From Rotaria macrura (taxonomy: Eukaryota; Rotifera; Eurotatoria; Philodinida; Philodinidae): a stretch of DNA of 64,000 bases. Shown one piece after another: positions 1 through 10,055 of this stretch. The notes beneath the pieces were generated by a model. The model saw nothing but the letters and a program-made list of their open reading frames with translations. It did no database searches and was not told the DNA's origin. The stretch's first letter is position 1. Each line of letters opens with the position of its first letter. The stretch covers positions 62,001 to 126,000 of the forward strand of contig OENT01000052.1 of assembly GCA_900239685.1 (NCBI GenBank). The letters are read 5' to 3'. The translations under genes were made by a program, and so were the position numbers.

Positions 1-1080
1 TGTTTTCTGTCACATCTGGACATAGAAGCAATACTTTCTCTGTATACTCAAAACATATATCGACAACAGTTAGTAGCTAGTATTAAATAAATGATGTAGT
101 GCGAAACTTTATCAATGTTAACATCGTAATCGATTGTGTTTTAACGTGAATGTACGACCATAATAAAATATTATTTATTTCATAGTGTCCCGTTACTTTT
201 GTTGTCTGCGCTGCGGTATACAAGAAGAAAGAACATTTCGATATTTTTATGTTTGTACAACATACTCATACGATGAATAAAATATATTATATGTATCGTT
301 AGTTTTTTTGACAATCATTAGAGCATAATATGCCGTTATCGTGATATATAAAAGAGTACTCTTTCATATCGATTTTGTCTTTTAATTATTAATCATCGAA
401 TACGCTTTTGAAATATTTTATATATCGATGTAATTATTTTGTCCTAGGTTCTGTAACATAAATTTCGTTCTTTGGAATTTTTTTTGTACAATGCTAGATT
501 TTATATGTCGATGTTTCGAACTGGTTCCATTCAGGTATATCGACAACATCAATAGTTTATGTCTCACATTTGAATGAGTCTAACCCTATGATACTTGTTG
601 TCAATTACTATTCCATGCGCATCGACTAACGTTAGGGAAAAGGTTCATGAAAATAGCAAATAATTGATCGTCATACAACGACATCTATATTTAGTAAATT
701 AAAAAAGAAATGTCCCTTAACTTTTTTTTTCGAAAAACTTTCATTCATTTTCATCGAGAAGTACAATTTATAAATAAATTTCACTATGTCATCATTGCAT
801 AAATGTCGATCATCAGTCGACTATCGACTGCGTACATATCGCACTCAGCTTCCTCCTCGGATATAATATTGTTTATTTATTTTCAAGTCACTCGTCGTGT
901 CACACATACTCTTCTAGATAAATTTTATCTTTAGATTTTCATAAGTATTTCATAAATTATTCTGATTCACCATAAAATCTTACATTTCTTCAATATCGAT
1001 GTTTTGCGTTTGTTCAAACACAATCGTTTTGTTACTCAATCAAACAGTTGAATTCTTTTTTGTCGTCCATTCCTTTCCAA
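1..1080. other. AT-rich upstream region, no gene seen
   Basis: This stretch precedes the SPSB-like gene and presumably holds its promoter and 5' leader. It is AT-rich, with stops in all frames, and I see no convincing coding exon, RNA gene or repeat in it. A gene ending to the left of the window could contribute a 3' UTR, but nothing shows this. Confidence 0.5.
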
Positions 1081-2892
1081 ATGGTATTACCTCGTAAGAC
1101 TAAAACCATTGAAAATCGACATGCATTAAACACTAGAAAACGTAAAACGACAATAACGAACAGTAATAATAAAAAGAAACCAAAACGACGTTTATTAACA
1201 ACAAAATCAATTCATAGAAAACGAAACAAATTAACCAAAGTATGCTCTTAAATTTCAAAATATTTTATGTTGCTCAACAATTTCTTTTGTTTTGCTCTAG
1301 CGTGTAGATCTGAACGATCCATCAATAAATACCATAACATTACGACGAAGTCGGCGTTTAATTAATAAAAGTAAACAATTGGCTCTACTCCCTAGTCCTA
1401 TAAGAAAAACTTATCGACTACGTTCGCATAAATCATATTCTAATAATTCTATTTCATTAAAAACCTATCATCGTTTCTATTCAATTACCCAAGAACATTT
1501 TGTGCTATCAATGGGTCTTCGTAATGCTAAAATAGTTAATCTACGTTCATTTATATCTGGTTCGACATCACCATCCACACAAGATGTAACAACTTCATCA
1601 CTACCGTTACTATCATTCAATCCTTTACCAATACATAATCCAACCCCATTATCATATGCATCAACAAATACTAATAGTAATAACAATAATAATAACAATA
1701 ATAACAATAATAACAATAGTGATTTTAATTCATTATATTATTATTCAAATATAACCAATCATCCCTCGTTAGATCCAAGTAAATATTTTCCTATCAGACT
1801 TGATATACTTCTTGATCGACCACCTGTTTCACGTGAGAAGCAAATTGAATACGGCTGGAATCACGAAGATCGTTCCATGAATATTTTTGTTAAACATAAT
1901 GATCCATGTACTTTTCATCGACATGTAAGAAACATATTGCGGTACAACTGTACATTTTTGTGTTTATTTCATGTTTTTAATAGCCTGTTGCGCAAAGTAC
2001 TGATGCGGTTCGATGTAAAAAAGGATTCACAAGTGGCATACATGTATGGGAAATCGAATGGTAGGTTACACTCGATAATCAAAAGAAGAAAAATAATAAA
2101 TGATATAAAGTTCAATCAGAGATGTTCAATAGAATAAGAAAAATAGAACATATATATAATGTTTCAGTGTATCATAATATGCTTATGAATTCTCATTTAT
2201 AGGAATGCGAGACAACGTGGCACACATGCAGTAGTAGGTGTAGGTACGTTGAGAGCTCCACTTCACTGTCCTGGCTATCAAGCCCTTGTTGGTATGAATC
2301 AAGAATCATGGGGGTGGGATTTAGGCCGAAATAAACTCTATCACAAAGGCATTAATAGTGTCTATGCATCAACACAATTTTCTTCAACAGTTCCTAATTC
2401 ATCCGGTTCGTTATCATCAACAACAGCATCATCATCGTCATCATCTACCATTACTGATCCAGCTGATGCAATAAATAATAATGGCATAGCATATTCAACG
2501 AAATCTGATGAATGTTTTGTTGTACCGGATAAATTTCTTGTTATCCTTGATATGGAGGAAGGAACATTATCATATATTGTTGATGGGCAATATCTAGGTG
2601 TAGCATTCAGTAATATGAAAGATAAAGGTGCACTTTATCCAATGGTTTCATCTGTATGGGGGCATTGTGAAATAACAATGCGCTACATAAACGGGTTAGA
2701 ACGTAAGTTATAGAAACAGAAAAAACAATATTCTAGTTGAGGACTTTTTTTAAACCTATTATAGCTGAACCACTGCAATTGATGGATTCATGCCGTAGAC
2801 TAATACGTAAAAGAATCGGACGTTCAAACTTACATTTAATCAATGATTTACCACTACCTACTTCACTTCGGAATTATTTGATTTACCAATAA
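1081..2892 (+). CDS. SPRY domain/SOCS box protein (SPSB1/4, Gustavus family)
   Basis: Predicted substrate receptor of an Elongin B/C-Cullin 5 ubiquitin ligase. Five exons close in frame: 1081-1239, 1301-1924, 1984-2060, 2203-2702, 2765-2892, giving 495 residues; introns are 59-142 bp with GT-AG ends. Residues 1-220 are a basic, low-complexity extension with an Asn run near 179-193. The SPRY/B30.2 domain covers about 223-453 and carries family hallmarks such as [37 protein letters not shown] and [10 protein letters not shown]. The SOCS box (about 455-495) includes the LPLP Cul5-box motif. Animal SPSB1/2/4 are about 265-275 residues, so this one is nearly twice as long because of the N-terminal extension and a Ser/Thr-rich insertion of about 35-40 residues inside SPRY (about 338-388). 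The ATG at 1081 is chosen as the only in-frame ATG near the start of exon 1. Family assignment is firm; the exact paralogue is not. Confidence 0.93.
1666..1720 (+). repeat. AAC/AAT codon repeat encoding an Asn run
   Basis: A trinucleotide-like AAT/AAC tract encodes the poly-Asn stretch in the N-terminal extension of the SPSB-like protein. It is translated in the + frame; the minus-strand Leu-rich frame over it is a shadow. Confidence 0.85.
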
Positions 2893-2898
2893 AAATGA

Positions 2899-2904
2899 AA
2901 TAAA
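2899..2904 (+). promoter_or_regulatory. Poly(A) signal of the SPSB-like gene
   Basis: An AATAAA hexamer lies 7 bases after the stop; another overlaps the stop codon itself (2888-2893). A very short 3' UTR is implied. Confidence 0.4.
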
Positions 2905-3368
2905 CTATTTTATTTTCCTTCATTTGCGCATCTTATTTTGTTTTCCTTTCTTTAATTATCCTGTATATATATATGCATACTACTTTAACAGTGCCATAAT
3001 CATACTAGATAGATGTTTTTGGTTTTATCTGCTAGTTCTCTCATCAAACCCAAAAAAACAAAAAAATGTTTTTTTCGTGTAATGGGTTGTTTTCTAGTTT
3101 TTTGGACGTTTCACTTGTAAATTGTTGTGTTTGTGCGTGTGGGCGTGGTCAATTTTCTCTTCTTTCTTTTCAACACTGTAAACTATTTAATGGAAAATGT
3201 ATGTATGTATATATATATATATAAATGAATGTCGAGCACAATCATCATATTTTATTCTTGCAGATTTGCTAATAAATTCAAATACATTTTAGAAACAAGC
3301 ATGGCAAGAGTAGAAGATGAAAATAAAATGTTTGATTTTTTTCAAATGTATTTATTTATAGTCTTTTG

Positions 3369-3401
3369 GATAATAGGGAACGACAAGGATTCCCTATTAT
3401 C
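3369..3401. repeat. Perfect 12-bp inverted repeat with 9-nt loop
   Basis: GATAATAGGGAA is followed by a 9-base loop and its exact reverse complement. It lies in non-coding DNA about 480 bp after the SPSB-like stop. It could be a structured RNA stem, a binding site or a transposon scar; nothing further is visible. Confidence 0.7.
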
Positions 3402-5112
3402 TTGGTGATAGTTTAACGAAAAAAATTTACAATAACAATCATTCGCAAATTTCATTGATGGCTAAAGTCGTGGAAAGTGAATTTAACATGTCAAACAAAA
3501 CATTGTGGATACCTTTTTATAAGCTAACCAAATTAAAGTCTACATTTCATCAAAATAAATCAACTTTTGGCTTTCATCTAATTAAGAGTCTATCAAGCCT
3601 ATAATTGTGATGTTAATGATTCAAATTCGATGAAGAGTACTAATGAAATTCACGATTTTGAAAAGGTACCTTGTTCTGATATTGATTTTTCAACAACACA
3701 GCATCACATCGAAATATTATAAAATAAGATAAAATTAAAAAAGTACTTTTGTTGCTTAGGACATCATTATTTAAATATTAATAATCTGCATGTGGTTTTT
3801 ATCTTCTAATTGTAAAAGAAACATTGAACAACCCGTATAATATCTAAAGGCATTTTAAACGCAGTTAGATGGATTTGGGTTGCAGGTTTTGGCGCCCTGA
3901 TTCTTTTTGGCATCGAGTTATGATAAAAAAGCAGATAAATGAGTTTTTAATTATCTTTTTGAACGTGTTTAAAGAACTTCGACGAGTTTTTTAGCGTTAA
4001 TCAGAGCAAACGCATACGAAAGCGTTTAAATTCTTACTTTAAAACGAGTGTGAACGCACTCTGTGTCTTCTCTTGCGTTAGACCATGTGCCATAGTTGAA
4101 GTGCATTTTATTTGCAATTCAATAGACGCCGTCAAATCGACAAAATTGACAAAAAGCGTTCTATAGAGGTATGAGCGACCTCATGAAATACCGAAAACGC
4201 GCTTTAACACACTGGTTTCCGAAACACAACTGAATTCATTGTTTAATAGTAGGTACTGTCAACGAAGAGTGATCAGACAGGTACCAAATCTAATACTTTC
4301 GGTTTTGAGGTTTTCGTTTTGAAATACTTCGAAAAAGATTATATTTACAAACTAAAAACAAAACTTCAAAACCATTTTTGACTTCGGTACATATCTAAGA
4401 ATGATAAGTATTGAAATTTGCATTTATTCAAAAATAGGCTTTAGTACAACGGAGTTTGGTCTTGTTAAAATGCTACAATGCATTAGGAGCAATATCCTTG
4501 TGTTAAACTTTGTCTTTGGAAATTGTTACTAGCGGTAAAAAAGTCCCTTATTGATTCATTTAAGTGAGAAAGAAATCTATCTAGTTTTATTGAATACGTA
4601 TATGATATCCATGATACTTTTTCCTTTGAACTCTAAAATTCGGTCTTCGTTTATTTGTTGAAGATTGAATCAAAAAAGGTTTACTTTAACAGATTGATTT
4701 TATCAAATCAGTATTTCTGTGATAATGCATTGCTATTGGAAAGTTCTTATTGAAAATATTAGACTATAATTACAACTGTGTGCTCCTATTTCCTCACACT
4801 CGGAAGAAATTTCTGTTGTGCACACCAAAGATTTGTATCTTGACATTATCGTTATAGGATTTTCATCATCACTGTCGTGCATAACTAAGTACATTAGATG
4901 CATATTCTGTTTTTACTTTCATTCTTTTTTAATAAAAACTGCACAAAAATGTGCTTTTATGCAGAGTTTAGTTTAATTATCTGTATTGTTCCTTATAGTG
5001 ATGAATAATGCATCGAAGTTAGATTTATTTTATGACGTTCAAAAAGAAAAACATTCATCTTAACTATTGAAAAACTTAAAACAAGCAATTATTTTAATAT
5101 TTTAGTTCAAGT

Positions 5113-5213
5113 TAGGGGTGGCACTTTAACTTTAAACTTCAGACAAAAGTACTTAACGCTTTAAGTTGACTTTAAACTTTAGGAGTTAAAGTAAAGTTAA
5201 AGTGCCACCATTA
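5113..5213. mobile_element. 101-bp hAT-type miniature element, TTTAA-rich
   Basis: The ends are inverted (TAGGGGTGGCACTTTAACTT at left; TAATGGTGGCACTTTAACTT read inward from the right). It is flanked by the near-identical 8-bp repeats GTTCAAGT (5105-5112) and GTTCAAAT (5214-5221), the target-duplication length of hAT transposons. The interior is only TTTAAACTTTAA-like sequence, so it is non-autonomous. Confidence 0.75.
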
Positions 5214-6437
5214 GTTCAAATATCTATCAATATTCTATTCTAAAAAAAAAACAAATTAAGTAAGTTTAAAAAATTCTAGCTGTAAGATCATTCACTCTAT
5301 TTCTGATGGATGACTTTACGGATTACAGTTTGAGGGTTACGAAAATATACACCGACAAAATTTTTTTAATTTTATGTGTTGTGATATATTGTTCTCATTG
5401 TTTATACAAATAGTTGCTGTAGTATCCTTAGACTGATGGAAAAAATGTGAATTGATAATATTGTACTGCGTCTATGTACATTTATACCCTTCAAAGACAT
5501 ATTTGTTTTTCTTAAATTTTTCAGTAACCAAGGTTTTGAGCTTTTCCCACTATGTTGTTCCATCGATATAACGAATGACTTATCTTGGTTTCATTAAAAT
5601 ATATATCCTAATTATATTTATCGTAAAAAGCAAGATATGTCGACAACACTAATCATGAACTTATCGAAGGCAATGTAAAAGGATTAATTTATGTGATTCA
5701 TGAAGATAATAACAATATCCAGCTGTCCGGTTGAGCACAAGCTATATTCGGCTTTTAATCAACTTTTCATGCGTTCAAATCTTGGTTTACGCTATCATTC
5801 GAAAAATTACCACTCTATATTGCTCATGGTATTTGGATGCTATATCATAGCTTAATATGATGCGTCAGCTCAATTCCGACAAAGAGTGATGATAATTTTT
5901 AATTTTTTTTTGGAGAAAAGTGAACGCATTCTAATGGATCTTGTATGTGGACAAGCTTAGACATGGTTGCTTTTTAATGCGTTTCCATGCTTGAAAATGT
6001 TGCATTTTGGATGAGTTCTAACGCGTCTTCAAATGCGAACGAGTTATGATACGTTAAGATATTGAACGAGTATTGAAACGTCACGTTACATTGGACATGT
6101 CTGCATCCCATAAAATGTTGCATTCTAGATGCGCCGTGATACGTGAAGTGCCATGGTTCACCAACACACTCAGAGACGAGTCAAGAGTCGTGACTCACGA
6201 CTCGAAAAAACGTTTTGTGTGAATGTAATATTAGTGTACATACATTTATCATCAAGACGAATATTTCTTTTGGTCTTTTAAATTTAAAATTGTGTTGTCC
6301 ACCTTTATCTTCTTCATTTTTTCCTTTTTATACCAAAAGCTTATCTCGAAAATAATAGTTATTTTACGCGTTATCATTAATTATTTAAAGTGTCCAAGGG
6401 GCGTATCGATTGATAGGGGGCCACATATGGATTGTAA

Positions 6438-6737
6438 TAGGGGCAGCACTTTAACTTTACTTTAACTCTTAAAGTTTAAAGTCTACTTTAAACTTTAAGA
6501 GTTAAAGTTAAATTATAATACTTTAAAACTTTAACTTTAATAAAAGTAGTGTAAAAAATGAAAAATAAGTTTCAGTTCTTTATGCGTGATTTTATGTGGT
6601 TCTTAGAGTAACTTTTAACTTTAAACTTTAAAATTTAAAAGAATTAAAGCACTTTAAAATTTAATAAGCAAAGTTTTAATTCAACTTTAAACTTTCAGAA
6701 CTTTTTTCTGAAGTTTAAAGTTAAAGTGCCAACCCTG
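6438..6737. mobile_element. ~300-bp relative of the TTTAA-rich hAT-type element
   Basis: The left end TAGGGGCAGCACTTTAACTT and the inward-read right end CAGGGTTGGCACTTTAACTT match the ends of the 101-bp element at 5113. The interior is a longer array of ACTTTAAACTTTAA words on both strands. The flanking 8-mers (gattgtaa, agttgtga) match at 5 of 8, consistent with an older insertion. Confidence 0.6.
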
Positions 6738-7149
6738 AGTTGTGATGTCCCCCTGCTTCTGAAAATTTTATGGTTTTAGGACAAAAATTAGAAAAGTGCT
6801 CTTTTCTGGGGACTATGTAGCAGCTGAGTTGATATAAATAAAGACCTTACGTCCCCTACTTTCAAAATGTTGAGGTTCTGTGCAATAGGCCCCGTGAAAT
6901 GTATTAAAAACATTCCATGAGAAAATGAAATGTTATTAGCTTTTCCTTATATAAACTCTAAATTTGAATTCTCTCATGATGAAACAAATAAATAGATAAA
7001 GTATGAAAAAAACGTTAATTACAGTTTTTGTTGATAAGGCTCAACGTAATTATAAACGAAATGATTAATTTTCTTCACATGATAACAATGTCGAACTTTT
7101 AAGTCAGCGAAAACAAATAATCTTTCTTAGTGGTGATAATACAGAAAAT

Positions 7150-8371
7150 CAGAGGTGGGGGGGGGGTCACTGGGTTCAACCCGTGGGGAGCAATTTTTTA
7201 AAATTCTTCGGGATTTTCGGGGCACGAGTTCTCTTTTAGATACGGGCGCGCGAGACTAGCTTGGAAATTTTATAAGTGTGTGGGTCTCGGGTGGGCGAGG
7301 ATGGATTTGGACGGGGTCGGGCGGGTAAAGAATTTCTGCGGTGTACGATGAAGGACCGTGAAAATTTTTTCCACAGATGTCATTATTCTAGATATACACT
7401 ATGATGCATAACTGATTGGTTCAATATTTTCATTCAATATCAGCAACAAGCTGACTTCTTTGTTTCTTCCTTTTCTTATCGTTTCTCGTATTTCGATTAT
7501 TGATTTATGCTAAGTAGTAAAAGGAGAAACAGAAAATCATTTGACATTTACAATTAATATGTAGAATCAATTGACTCTCTTACCAATAACAATGATCGAA
7601 TAGCATGATTTATCACCTGATGAAGAATTGTTTGATAGTTCGATCTAATTGAATACCACCCGCTCACTTTCAAATACTTATGCAATTGTTAACCAGAGAT
7701 GTTCATAAGGGGGGGGGGGGGGTGCAAGGGGTCCGAACCATCCCCCCTACGATTTCGAAAAGTAGCACGTTTTCTACAGTAAAATTGCTCGACAAAATAT
7801 TTTTTTAAATTATCATGGAAGAAATATGTACTGAGGGGTAGTACGGGGATTTATATCTAGAACCCCGCCGCCCTTTTGTTTTCTTTGGGCTCATTCCTTC
7901 TCTTGATTAATGTTCATCAAGTAGTATCAAATAGAGTCCATTCAATATCAAGATGCTTTTGAAAGAAAAACTAGAGACATATGTATTTGTCGAATATCAT
8001 AAAGTCACTCATGAGAAACCATCTCCATGCAGGAAATAATTTGCTTTTCCTGTGTTCAAAGATGAAAATAGTCGCAGTGTAGTCACTACAAACTTTGCCA
8101 AAGAAATTTTTGTAATATGATCATCAATTATGAAGAATAAATCACTGAAAATAAAATAAGGAATGAAGAACATTTTGTTCGGGTTACGCGGGTGCTGAGC
8201 GGGCTGGGTCCACGGGGAGAACACCTCTACGGGGTGCGGCAAGGCAGGGCTAAGGTTGGGCGAGGCAGGAGCGGGGCTCTTCGAAAAATTACTCACGGGG
8301 ATCGGCGAGGGGGTTTGCCCAGTGGGGCAGGATCCGAGGGGAGTCAAAAATCGATGCCCTGCCCACCTCTG
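7150..8371. mobile_element. Non-autonomous hAT transposon, 1222 bp
   Basis: Both ends read CAGAGGTGGG inward, and the element is bounded by a perfect 8-bp duplication CAGAAAAT (7142-7149 and 8372-8379). The CAG-type end and 8-bp duplication are diagnostic of hAT elements. No transposase frame is seen. The ends are GC-rich, unlike the AT-rich middle and flanks. The 149-residue minus-strand and 78-residue plus-strand open frames at 8009-8458 fall across its GC-rich right end and are read as non-coding. A G-rich block at 7709-7878 inside it may be a nested insertion. Confidence 0.85.
7709..7722 (+). repeat. G14 homopolymer at the edge of a GC-rich block
   Basis: A run of 14 G residues opens a G/C-rich stretch that ends near 7878 with ccccgccgccc. 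The two ends are roughly complementary, suggesting a small element nested in the hAT copy, but no clear target duplication is visible. Confidence 0.5.
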
Positions 8372-8479
8372 CAGAAAATGTTGACTCGTATCATGAGAAT
8401 GGAATACATTTATCATCAAAGACATTAACCTATATGCCACGATGTGTAAGTAATTCATAAATTTGCAGCTTGTGCACTA

Positions 8480-8673
8480 GGGATGCACTTTCAAACATAT
8501 TGTTAAGACCGGTGAAAACCGGTAAGTTGATGAAGAACCTACGGTGACGACTGGTTTCTTATATTATTCAGACCAATCTCTGTTAACAAAACGCAGCCAT
8601 GCTAATGCATCGGCATTCACCGTAGGGTTTACATATTCTTACCGGCTTCACCGTTTTATTACGGCGACATCCC
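8480..8673. mobile_element. TA-flanked foldback miniature element, 194 bp
   Basis: The ends GGGATGCAC and GGGATGTCG (read inward) are flanked on both sides by TA (8478-8479, 8674-8675). The arms share inverted similarity over about 65 bases, including GGTGAA..CCGGTAAG and CCTACGGTGA in the same order. It has no coding capacity. TA duplication suggests the Tc1/mariner superfamily, but the family is not proven. Confidence 0.65.
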
Positions 8674-10055
8674 TATCGTGTGCACTTGTATCACCTTCAA
8701 TATTGTGAAAGAGAAAACTGGTTGCTATTTAACTTGATGTAATCGAAGATCGCAGTCATTCTCTTTTGAAATCTGTATTTGTTCTTTATATAATATTATG
8801 CTTCCTTCACAAACAAATACTTTTCATTGAAACACATGGATGATATTAACTTAGTTTTCCTTGCGTTGTTCGTCTGTCGACATACATTGGGCTACTTTTT
8901 TTCATTGAAAACTTGACACTAACTGATGTGTTTTACTTGAAAACAGGTAGCTAAATTTACGCTGTTTGAAATTCTCAGGCGAAAAAAAAGGCACCAAGAA
9001 CTGTACTACTAGAAAACGTAGGCATTTATTGTGGAAAACGATAGCCGTGTTCTAGTGAAAAAACGGATGGTAAAACGGTGTGAATTATTTTGGGGGAAAT
9101 CGAGGCAGTTGTTCATCGGCTTTTGGTAGTTTAGGATCGTTTAAGATAGGTTTTCCCGAAGATCGAAATGATCACTCTGGGTGGTCATTGTAGAAACCAT
9201 ACTGATAACTAAATTATGTGATTTGCTCAATCTGCGCTGTGTCATTCATGGTTTCTCATCAAACTTTCGAATCTAGTTTTAATGTACAAGAGTAATTTAT
9301 TCTTATCAAACTTATATAACTTATATACAAGTCACAAATGATTTCTGATAATATTGTGTATCTTTTGATAATTCAACTAAGGCTAGCGAATAGAAAATGT
9401 GAATTAATCCTTTATTCTAAATTACAAGATATTCAACAAATAGTTATTCTTCAAGATGGCAATAGATTCTTTTCAGTAGGTATAAAATGTATCAGTTTTT
9501 TGATGATTCAAGTACTTGTTTGCCGTTTCTCCTTATTGATTAAGATTCAGCTGAAGTAATCACGTACTGAAGTTTAGAAAAACTTGTTGAAGATCAATCC
9601 TCGTCAAGCTATTTTTAATTTTTTTTTAAAATCTTATTACTTTTTTTAATGCTTTTTCTATAATGTATTTGGAACACTCTTGATGGTTTTCTTGCATCTG
9701 GAATAAAATACCGATAAGAAGTGATGCCAAAATAATCTTATCTCAATTTTTTTGTACCGATTACAATAACAGTTAGCGTGTACTCGATATTGAGGATATT
9801 GTATCATCAAACACGTACGACTAGATCATTATGCGAGCATTGATTCTGTAGAACTAACAGTTTTGTATAATCTATTTACTGTAAAAATCAGACAAAACTT
9901 GTATTCTCTTGACTTTCAATGAACTAAAATCCACAGAAGAAGTTTATTTAGAATTTCTATACAACTCATGGTAGACAGAAAGCGACCGCTATGGGTTATA
10001 TTTTGTGGAGTATAGACCTAAATCGGTATAATGTGGATGATGAATTACACATTGG

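Larger units (their letters stand above)
2893..10055. other. 7-kb intergenic spacer with several DNA-transposon relics
   Basis: No host gene was recognised between the SPSB-like gene and PrimPol. The spacer holds a perfect 12-bp hairpin (3369-3401), two TTTAA-rich hAT-type miniature elements, one 1.2-kb hAT-type element and a TA-flanked foldback element, all listed separately. GCG/ACGCG-rich islands at about 4010-4210 and 5930-6220 look like older decayed repeats without recognisable ends. Confidence 0.6.

Noticed and set aside
1477-1716. Minus-strand frame starting with a long Leu run
   Set aside because: It is the reverse complement of the Asn-codon tract in exon 2 of the SPSB-like gene; the plus frame is conserved, so this is a shadow.
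8009-8458. 149-residue minus-strand and 78-residue plus-strand frames
   Set aside because: They run across the GC-rich right end of the hAT element, where stops are rare by composition, and show no family similarity.
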